Under the pieces are notes generated by a model. It was not told where the DNA came from. It did not search any database and saw nothing but the letters and a program-made list of their open reading frames with translations. From NCBI RefSeq assembly GCF_008831285.2, contig NC_045139.1, positions 25,402,412-25,466,411 of the forward strand: a stretch of DNA of 64,000 nucleotides. Reading direction: 5' to 3'. A program made the translations under genes and the position numbers. The DNA comes from Nymphaea colorata (Eukaryota; Streptophyta; Magnoliopsida; Nymphaeales; Nymphaeaceae). Positions 1 to 10,200 of the stretch are shown piece by piece; position 1 is the stretch's first letter, and every line of letters starts with the position of its first letter.

Positions 1-220
1 ATGTTGAGTTTGGGAACAACCAAAGACCATTGCAAATATCATGAGCTTTTTGGGATTGTCATGATATTATAGGAGATTCATCCAAGATTTCTCTTCAGTT
101 GGCTTGTTTTAGTGATTAAACTCTTTCTTAAGGGCATCAAGTTTATGTGGACACCAGAATGTAATGAAAGCTTCCAATTATTGAAAAGAATGCTAACATC
201 GGCTCCAGTTTTTGCATTAT
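1..220 (+). pseudogene. Ty3/gypsy pol (reverse transcriptase to RNase H linker) fragment
   Basis: The translation, with a frame change near position 110, gives YYRRFIQDFSSV followed by KGIKFMWTPECNESFQLLK and LTSAPVF. This is the typical gypsy pol stretch after the reverse transcriptase palm, where a GYYRRFI motif precedes F.WT.EC..SF..LK..L.SAPVL. A stop and a frameshift interrupt it, and similarity stops abruptly at about 220, where unrelated sequence with a short direct repeat begins. It is a decayed retrotransposon scrap cut by the left edge of the window. The family call rests on the motif pattern. Confidence 0.6.
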
Positions 221-228
221 CAGGCCGC

Positions 229-350
229 ACGCGCAACCGCGCCGATTCCGTCATCCAACATGCGCAACCACGCCGATTCCGTCATGTATCAGAGAGTGTC
301 AAGAAGTTCAAAGATCAGATGGTCTCTCTCTCTCTCTCTCTCTCTCTGTC
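229..350. repeat. Short direct repeat followed by (CT)n microsatellite
   Basis: A unit containing GCGCAACC-CGCCGATTCCGTCAT occurs twice between 229 and 284 with small differences. A (CT)n run lies at about 319-348. Both directly follow the gypsy pol remnant. Confidence 0.7.
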
Positions 351-3180
351 TCGTTATTTCTATCAGTCTCTGCATGTCTTAATTGTGAAAATCCTAGTCT
401 CCAGATCGTTTACATTTGCGTCTTTATCAACCGTTGTTGCTGGATTTGGTTTCATGGGCTTTGGGCAACAAGGCTTCGTCCAATCAAGTTTCCATCCAAT
501 TCGTTTTCTTCTTTTGATTATATCATCGGATTCAAAGTTTTATGTTCTTTCCTTAGAGTTTGAATCCATCTTGTGGTTGCTTCCGCTTGATAGAAGTGGA
601 TTCGGATCAAGGTGGATCAACCGTTGATGTGTACTGGGAACAGCTGACTAGAAAGAAGATGATTGACTCAAAAAAATGCAGCTAGGGGGCACGAGGTCAT
701 CTATTTCATCGTTGGAGATATTTTGATTCGTTTATTATGCGTTTGTGCTCGCATTGCCAAACGATTGTTATGTGTGTTTTTAATGGATTTGGTAGGGATC
801 CATCAATTTGAATCGATAATGATGTGAACCACAGATTTTTTTTTTCCTCTCATAAAGGATGTCGCTTGACATTCTGACATATACTCTAAGTTGAGCATGT
901 TTAAGCGATTGTAGCTACTATCGGATTCATGGATTTCGCTGTATCAACGTCCAATGCTGGCTTGAACAAGTCAAAAAATAATTACAGGGAAAACCACAAT
1001 CTCCATTACTTGGCATGCTTCCCCTTCTCCAATCCTTTACCACGCAACCACTTGAAACTCTTGTCTATTTTGTTGCTGATCGCCAGGACCATACAGGCTT
1101 TGTTTTATGCAAGGAAAATACTAAAGACCCTACTACAAAAGAAGAAGAAAAATCAATACATGAGAAATACTGGCCTGAGATTTTGCTGATTCTGTCATGA
1201 TGTGGTCGCTATATGCATAAATCCCTTAGACACTAGGATAAATGGCTTTGGTTTTGCAATGTTTTCAAAACATCGACAGTTTCTGTGACTGCCTGCGGCC
1301 TTCATGTGTTCTGACTGCCTGCGGCCTTCATGTGTTCTTGCAGACTTGCACATCTATGATTCTATATCGTCTTTCTTTAAGCTCAGTATACTTGTGGTGA
1401 TCTCAAAACGATAATTATTTCAAACCTACGCTTTTCTTTCTGTCTAGCACTTCTCACCGTCTAGCTTTTTGCAGTTTCGATATATTATTTCACAATTAAC
1501 ATTGCAGGTTACTCAGCTAAAAGAAGTTACCGTTTCTTCAGGAGGGCCAGGGTGCAACTCCTGCAAAGATGGTTGGCTGCTCTGCAAAAGATTGCATGCA
1601 TGTGAAGAAGCTGCAGGGTCACCTCATTCCCTCAATGATGCAGATTTATCTTCAAAAAACTTCTTTAGAAAGCGAGGACCTCAATTAGTAACTTCTTTTG
1701 TTTTTACTGGTTTTGTAAAAATAAGCTACATATTCATGTTTTGCGCTTCTTGTCTGTCACTGTAAAAAGATTGTTCATAACATTGGAAGTTCCTCTTGTG
1801 TTCTGGAGGTTTCATGTTCTGCTGTATCTGAATGATAGAAAAGGATGATAATTTTTAAAGTTCTCATGTTTTCTGTCCGACTTATCATTTTGAACTTTAC
1901 CTTCTAATTTTTTTAAGGTTGTGCAGGTATTCGTTTCTTAAAGTCGTTTCTGATTAAATGTTTGCTATAACGAGGTGTTATTTTTTTATTCTGGGTGGAG
2001 AGGGAGCCTATAAACTTTCGAGATGCTTTTCTTCACAGCCAACCTCTAGAGCCATAACAGTGAACATGGTATCTTTAACTCCTTAGTATGTCAATTTTCC
2101 TTAGCCCTTTATGGAAGTTCATATTTGTGCTCTTCCGTCAGGCCACTAAGGTTCATTTTCCAGCTTTTCTCAACCTTGATTATTTCTTATTTGTTATTTT
2201 CTAATAATTGATTTGCGAGCCATTATGACTCCAACTGTCATTACTTTTAGATGCTCTTGCTCTTAGGAGCTACTGTGATATGTAGTTTTACAGAAGCTTC
2301 TTTTATCGACTTCCACCTAAGCTTTGAAGCATTTCAAAGATAAAACGTGTCCTTCAAATGATTACAGGTTGCTAAAGATTATCTCCTATCTTGGGTCAAT
2401 CTGACGATCATAAAACTGCAGAAGCAGCGGTTTCACACTCGGTGTGAATATGGACTGCCATCTTATATATGATTCCCTAAGAATAAAGAAATATAAAGTA
2501 GAAGAATAGAGAAAAGGAAAAAACAATATTTTACAATATTTTTTTCCCACTTGGGCGTCTACCTGGGTTCAGTTTATGCATGGCGAAAAGGAGCAAACGT
2601 GAATAACAAGTAGAACATGGAAGAAGCGAGTTTGCTCTTGCCGAGGACCATGGAACAGGCACTTAAAGCCGTGAATGGCAAGAAATTGCACATCAGAAAC
2701 TACCTTCGTTTGTAAAATAGGCTTCGCCTATTTATCAATTTTTTAAGAAAATGATTCTTTATGTTGAGCTGCCGTCATCACATAAGTTGCTAAAAAAGGT
2801 TGACGAAACCATATTTTTCAGCTTTAATCACTTTCACGAAGCATAGATTAACGAATATTACAGGTAAGCTGATTACTTGAGGTACCAAGTTAGCAACACT
2901 AGAACGTATCTTCAACGTTGTTAGGTCTACAGCAGAATGCTGACATAGTGCAAAAAAGCAGCCAAAATTTCTCAGAAAACTGAAATGCAACTATAAAAGT
3001 TGTTAAGGACATACAGTGGCGACACAAATATATCATTAGTATTTCATGCGGGCACCACCACAAGCTAAATGACAGTACACCACAAGGCAAACCTAAGAGA
3101 CAGTTGTTGCCATGTTTTCGGTAATGCAACAGACATGGCATGGCTGCCTCTTTGATAAGAGTAATTTTTCTTTATTAACA
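350..3180. other. No recognisable gene; T-rich, intron-like sequence
   Basis: The stretch is AT-rich with several plausible acceptor-like tracts (for example the CAG near 1506), but no reading frame matches a family I recognise. A 26-bp unit beginning GACTGCCTGCGGCC is duplicated in tandem at about 1287-1338. A small perfect hairpin (AATAGGC-TTCG-CCTATT type) lies near 2717-2735. At about 2620-2705 the words ALAEDHG and, in another frame, ALKAVNGKKLH recall a frameshifted RRM domain, but this is too weak to annotate as a gene. Confidence 0.4.
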
Positions 3181-3184
3181 TGTG

Positions 3185-3292
3185 GTATTACTTGACATCA
3201 TTTTCCCGCTGCATAGGCAACTGCCCCAAAATAAGTGGCTGAGGTCCATCTAACTTGAAGAACCACAGTCCAAGACCATAGAGAAACAAGAA
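3185..3292 (-). other. Unassigned 34-codon open tail with hydrophobic stretch
   Basis: On the minus strand an open frame reads TFLFLYGLGLWFFKLDGPQP and continues LILGQLPMQRENDVK before a TAA stop near 3190. It has the look of a C-terminal exon of a membrane protein: a hydrophobic segment and then a charged end. There is no AG acceptor in the bases just upstream and an in-frame stop sits a few codons before it, so it may be a pseudogene fragment or chance. It lies about 1.5 kb downstream of the CLT stop codon on the same strand. Confidence 0.2.
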
Positions 3293-4639
3293 CGTGACAT
3301 CAAAAAATCAATGTTAAGAATTAAAAACAACTAAATACTTTCTTGCTCTGTTTATTTTGCTCCAAAAAATGACAATCAAGACTGTGTATGGTGAATGTAC
3401 ACTTGTATACTGTATAATATATGGACGAGTAAAAAAAATTTTAACCAAATAAAATAATGGCAACAAATAAAAAGATAGAACGAATTGTGTAATTAAAACC
3501 TATGACGTCCCTCATCATAAAGAAAAACAAGTAACGAATTAATAAATAAGAGGAGTTGCTCATGGATTCCTTGTGTTAGGTTTGAATCCAAGGAACTGGC
3601 TAAGCTGGAACCCTTTGAAAAAATCCGAACCCAACCATGAGCTGACCCACGGGATTACAGAGATGCTAAACAAGAAGAAGATTCCCATGAGTCAATGACA
3701 TATAAGATAAAGAATAAGATTATAAGATCATATTTTTTATTTTTCAAACACAATATAAACATCAAATCAGGATTACTTTTAGAAGACAGTAGTAACATCA
3801 TAAAGATTCCCAAGGATGAAAAATCGTCTAATCTGGCATAGTTTGGAAATATTAACACACTGTTCTGCCCCATTTCTCGAAGCAGATTTATCTTTATCGA
3901 GCAGATTTATGGGACAGTACAGCCTGTTACTGCTTTGGCCCATAAGATACACATTTTTATCTGTTTCATCTCATAAAATGCACGTTTTTATCTATTTCTG
4001 CTTAAAGTTCATAAGGTCCACTACAAGAACCTAGCTTATGCAAACTCCATTAGATTAAGAAAAATGGCTCCGCTAGTGTATTCCTACACCAACCTTCGCT
4101 CTTTCCTTTAAAGTGCATTTTGGTGGCTTGAACTAAACGTAAAAGAAGATTCAATATCACGACAAAAGAATATCTAACAGAAGAGTCAAATCACCTTCCA
4201 ATATCTGGACATGTTAGTTGGAGATGACAACTAATACCAGATCTTCCATCAATAAAAAGAATCGAAATAATTTGGTGGCAAAAAGGCGATAACATAAAAG
4301 TTTAAAATGTGCAACGAAAAGAAAAAACGGTCACGCAATTTCAGGTTGTGAGAATTACTTCTGTTATCTTCCTCAATTTTTATCATGGGTCATAGGAGGC
4401 CCCACTGTCATATGAACTTAACAGCAGCAAACCCGAGGGAAATCACTTAAAATGAGACAGCATGCCTCAAGCCTGGCATTTCACTCAATTGGTGCCTGTT
4501 ATTACCATCAGACGTTAACCCAGCTGTTAATCATTATTAAAAGTCGATACACGAACTGATAGGGCACTAAAAGAGAGAAAACGAGAGAGAGAGAGGGAGG
4601 GAGGGACGGAGAGAGCGGGGGGTGGCTTTCCTTCTTAAC

Positions 4640-4787
4640 ATACAACTCATTTGAAGGCTTTCTTCACGGGAAGCTGCATAAGTCTAAGGCTGTTAGCATC
4701 TTCTTGATACTCTCTTCAGAATCAACTTCAAGGCCAACAATAATTGGTCTTGTGTGCTCCACAAGAGCGAACTAATTGTTGATCTTG
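4640..4787 (-). other. CLT 3' untranslated region with a protein-like open stretch
   Basis: Directly after the CLT stop, in another frame and interrupted once by TAG, the minus strand reads LIIDKINN, stop, FALVEHTRPIIVGLEVDSEE and then SIKKMLTALDLCSFP before TGA. It is likely part of the CLT 3' UTR by position. The protein-like look could mean a decayed exon of an unrelated gene. I could not name a family. Confidence 0.3.
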
Positions 4788-6829
4788 TCAATGATCAATT
4801 GGTGCTCGTTCGGATGAAGGTCCAACAAATGGTTGCCATGTATACATAAACAATCCAATCAAGAGGATGCCTGCCCCTGTTATGAAGCCAGCTGGCAGTG
4901 CCGAAGGCACTCCAAGCAATGGTAATGGTAGAGTGAAGATATACACAGAGATAGGAACTGCATCATATAACAAAGATAATGATATTAAGGATAACTGAAA
5001 CGAAACTCATATTATACTATTTTTGCTTAAGTACAATTTGCAACCTGAGAAAGTTGAAGCAAGGCATGAGACCAATGCAGAGGAGATCTTGATAAGATGA
5101 AGCAGTGATATATTGAAGGCCATATTCACGGACACAAATAGTAAGGGTAGAAGCGGTGCACCTTCACATCCTGATAATTGGAAACAAAAAAAAAAATCAT
5201 TGTTGACCTCTATAAGTACTCAAGAATTCCATTAAATAGGTTTTGAACTAAACCAGGATAGCGCAAATCCATAATAAGAACATCTGCACTCTTGCTTCTC
5301 CTTTATGAAACGGTTTTTTCTCATCCAATCCTCAAAATTTAGAAGAACAGGCATTTTGATCTGATTCATTAGATTAAGCATGTACATTAAATAAAAAGAC
5401 ATGAAATATTTTACAAAAGCACACTCAAATTCTGATGGAAATAACAAAAACACCCTTTAAGCTGGATTACATACGAAACAGGGGACTAAATGGAAGAAAT
5501 CAAAACCTAGGTGTCTTTTTGTCAAAACTTGAGCATACTTTTCTAAAAAGATGGCATACCACTTGACAATGAACCCATATTTAAAAAGCAAGCTGCTCCA
5601 TCTCTTAAATAGCTGGGCAACTGTCTGAAAGGAACACCCCATAACTTGGACAAGAATGGCAGCAGAAGGCAGATGAATAATGCCTATATGCAGAAAAAGG
5701 CACAGCAAATGTCAGCTGATGAATAGTTGCACTTCACAAAACAGAAGTATGTGATAAAAATCTTACTTGAAATGCTGATCCATAAGAATTTACAACAAAC
5801 AAATCAAGTGAATGCCCCTGAATGTAATGAATAATTTATGTTAGCTTTTCTATTCAACAACTTTGACATGAATCCAGAGAAACAAGGAATCCATGATGAG
5901 CCAAAAGGAGATAGTAAAACCATCTAATGGAGATAATACATTGTACACGTCACAGATAAAGCACCTTTAGCTGGCGGGCAGAATCCAAAAAAATTATTTC
6001 CTGCCAAACAAGTTAAGAAGTTAAGGCTATACCAAAGAAAAGTGGCCAACGAGCTAACCTTATTATTAGTAACTTATGCTGACCTTCACAACGGTATCAG
6101 CAGCTTGAAAGAAAAAAGATGTGATCATCATAAGTGCCCAAAAAAATCCAGCTTCTTTTAATGACTGACCAGCACCAGATCCACTGGAAAAGAGAAAGAG
6201 AAAAAAGATTCAAACACAAAAAGAAGTATCAGAGTCATTATTATTGGAACTATCCCCTAATCAAAATGAAACCAACCAAACTAAGAAAATGTTCATTTAT
6301 ATTAAGCAAGTTCATGTTAGAACTGACCAGTGATGTGATTATGTATACTATGTCTAATATCTGGCGTTGATGAAATAAGGTATGTGAAAGCACCAAGTTG
6401 GATTGCCCCCCAGAAAAAAGCATCTATCTCTATCGTACAACCAATGAACTTCCTGGCACGCTATGCAACAGGGCTGTGTGTATGGGTGCCAGTGCAAAGC
6501 AATTTTGGAAAACTTGGGAGTTGGGAGCACACAAACACACACACACACACCCATACATATATATATATATATATATATATGAAAATCAAAATCAGCCAAC
6601 TATGCGCTGTCATCATACCATATATTGCTGAATGGCTAACAGGTTTAAATCTGTACGTGAGGCCACCATAGACCACTGCTAAATCCACAATAAACCATCA
6701 CTCCACCATAAGCAGTTCCTAATACCCCTGTGGCTAAAGACTTTTAGCTACAGTTTAAAATTTTTTAGCCATCAAGCAACATCCAACAGCTGGCTGATTT
6801 TAGTTCCCTATAAATAAATAAATAAATAA

Positions 6830-6866
<37 letters not shown>

Positions 6867-7220
6867 GGAATATTTGGAATGAGTAACATGGCGATATATG
6901 AGCAAATAATGGTCCCCAACTTGTGGTGTGTCATCATGTGCCTTGAGTTAAAAGATAATTATATCACTTAACTTAAGATAGACCTAGCATAGTTTTTTTA
7001 TTAGAAATCATGTTTTGGGCCATGTTTTTCAAAAATGAAATCATGTTTTCCGATTTACCAAATTTTGATTCTATGGGAGCTATTGATTTTTTATATTCTT
7101 GATATTTCCTTTTTACATTTTCACAAACTATTTTGGCCATTTCATCACTTGATCAAATGGTTTTAGGGCAGGAACAAGGGGCACAAGAAACTTCAAGAAC
7201 ACCATTCTCTCTCTCTCTAG

Positions 7221-7259
<39 letters not shown>

Positions 7260-10200
7260 GACTGAAATCTGCCGGATGGCTAAAAATTAAAAATTTGTCA
7301 TTTAAAGCATCATAAATCATTGCTCAAAGCACTATGAACTGTGGTTGCACCATAAACCATCATTAATGCTCCTGTAACAACTGTTTTTTGGCGACATATA
7401 TATGTGTGTGTGTTCCCCAACCTAAAGCTCCAATGGAGTGTAGGACTTCTCTAACTTGCCAAAATAGGTTACATACACAGATAAAAGTGGTCTTTTTTCC
7501 CTACCTGACCCACTCCTCGTCTAAATTAACAAGTTTACATATATATGCCCCCCAATATAAATTTTTGGCTTGCATATACAGTAATCATAAGGAACATGTT
7601 TCTCCTGCTCCCCTTTTAAGCTATTGAATTGAATCTAATCCAACAATCTATGTAAAAGCATTTACTTTTCATTGTAGGATGAGTATTCCAAGAGGTCTAT
7701 ACTTTTCAAGAAAGAGATTAGTGAGACGACTTATAATTAAGTAACACAAATGAAACTCTCTCTCACTCTCTACCATAAAACAAAAACAAGTAAAATTTAA
7801 AAGGGTTATTAAAAGAGACAAAACTGGGACCAAAGAAGGACATAAAATGCACTGCACCTGAGACAGCTTTGACCATGTCCAAACCATGTCCCATGTTTGC
7901 ACCCATGTCGTACCATGTCTACATGGATGCAGCTGCCTCTTAGACATGTCCATGTGACATAGCTTAAACATCTTAGCATCTGTAATGCTACCTTAAAGCA
8001 CTCTCTTTGCCCTGAGGGTTTTGCTCGTTCCGCCATGTCTAGAATAAAAGAATTAGGGAAGACGAGGGCCCCCTGTGTCAAGGACCTATGGGAAAGAGAA
8101 ATGTTGGTTGTTGTTATGTTGGGAGGTGTCTGTACGACTGAATTGGTCGATGAAGTTACAGACGTATTGCTTGAATTCAAGAGAGATGTCTCACTTGAAT
8201 TCAAACTGTCTTCATCAAAAAAGAAAATTCGGTGGGGAAGGATCATGATATATTTGAATAAGCAAAAATACCCTACAGAAAGAAAAAGACTCCTTCTTGT
8301 ACGAGTAGTAATAGTTCACTGCGGTTTGTGACGCCTGCTCCACGTCGACTTGAGAGCCTTCGGAACTTCCACTTGACTTAACAAGGCCTTCAGAACTGGA
8401 CTCCATAGCTCTGCCTTTATGGATTTTTGGAAGAAAAGGAAAGCGGACACGTCATGTCACGTCACGTCACGTCACGGGCAAAGCCCTCTTCACGAGCTTC
8501 CCAAACTGTACAAGCTTCTTCCAAAGCATACAGCTTTTTGGATGCAGATGATGATATCTAGACAGATGGATCTTACATGAATCGTATGATGAAGTATCAC
8601 ATGAGTGGATATATAGGAATCCAAGACTTTGTTTGGAATAACCCCTTTGAAAATAACCGAGGTTAGTTCCTAGAAAATAAGTCAAAAAACTAAGCTTGAC
8701 ATTTCAAATTGGTTTCCTATATTTCTTGACCCGTTTGGCTCCATTTTTGTCAATTCTAGTTGTAAGGGTACAAATCTGCATGGAGAATATGTAAAGTTTC
8801 TTCCAATGCATTAAAAAGTTATTAACGGAGCTTAAATTTGATGAAGATCCAGAAGTACTTCACCTTCTTCTTCTCCTATTTCAAATACAGTATGAGCTCA
8901 TGACAATGATGGCATATGAACTTCCTACCATGTTATATTCTCCTCTTCCTTGATTTCTTACAAATAAAATGCTTATAGGTTTATCCCTAGCCTAAGTAGC
9001 AAGACACTTTCAACATTTGTTCTCACAGTAGGCATTCGTTAATCATTAATAATCTTAGCAAGGTCTAATTTTATGAAAATAAGGAAAAGGAATAAGAAAG
9101 GCACTGGTTTATTCAGATTTCAGTCTAATCTCCACCAGAAAAGCAAAGAAATACTTCTGTCAAAGGTCACATTACTTAGAAATTACTTTTCCTGTCATTA
9201 GATTCATATTGGGCTAGCTCATTCCAAAAACAGTGACAAGCTGTGTCACAAGGATACATCTGAAAACATGAATAAGGAGGTACAGAACAAAAGTTAAAAA
9301 GTTCATCCCTATGACGTAGATCACAAATTATCACCAATTTCTGAAATTATTTATTCTCTAGATCTAATAATCACCCAATAAATTTTTCACATTATCATCA
9401 CAAGTTTTAAATTCTTGCCTATTTTTAGGTAACTGATTTATTTTTAATTAATGAATCATGTGGACAAGGTCCTACAAAGTACAAAGTACAAACTAAAGAA
9501 AGGGTTAAGGTTATCAAGTTCCAGTTGATCTTCAGTTAAGGAAACAAAACATGTACCAATGATTTCAAAAATTTGATAACATCCGGCAAAAAGAAATTAT
9601 ACAGATAGAAGAGCGTGGAACCTGTTTTAGATAAGATCAGCATTTAAAATTAGGAAACAAAATGATTTCAAGCATTTGATAACATGGAAAGCAAAAAATG
9701 ATAGACAGATAGGAAAGAGTGGAACTTGTTCTAGATAAGCTAGGCAATTTAAAATTAGGAGACAAATAAGAAGACCAAAGAGGGCAACAAGAACCACATG
9801 AATGACGTCCTAAACAATAATGGAAGGCACTAAGCACTAATGTGAATAGGCAGGGCGGTAAGAAGGCAGGAAGCTAGCAAATATCAGGTACGGAATGCAA
9901 ATGAATTTCTAAGGCTGCATCTCAATCAATTGAATAGGAGAAACAACATTTTTTTACTTAACAATGGACTGGAGAAAAGCAAGTCAAATAAAAGAATTGA
10001 TCATTGCGTCTACAAGCTATGAGAAAAGTAACCCAAAAAAAATGAAGAAATTGGGCAGGATTACCTAGCAACAGTTATTATCACTCCAACAGTGACAAGA
10101 AGGCATCCAAATATTTGATTTGTCTTGTAGCGCCTGCCAAGGAAAACAGTCGATAGAAGAAGCTGCCACACTAGGAAGCTCTGTAGAAAATGTAACAAAT

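Noticed and set aside
2620-2705. RRM-like words ALAEDHG and ALKAVNGKKLH in two frames
   Set aside because: Needs a frameshift, lacks RNP1 and RNP2 consensus and has no flanking exons.
4019-4029. CACTACAAGAA, the usual plant CACTA transposon start
   Set aside because: No partner end and no subterminal repeats nearby; an 11-base match in 64 kb is weak alone, and it lies in unremarkable DNA.
7980-8410. Open minus-strand frames with Ser/Asn/Thr-rich translation in CLT intron 4, possibly a copia leader and gag
   Set aside because: No LTR ends, primer-binding site or conserved gag/pol motif could be seen.
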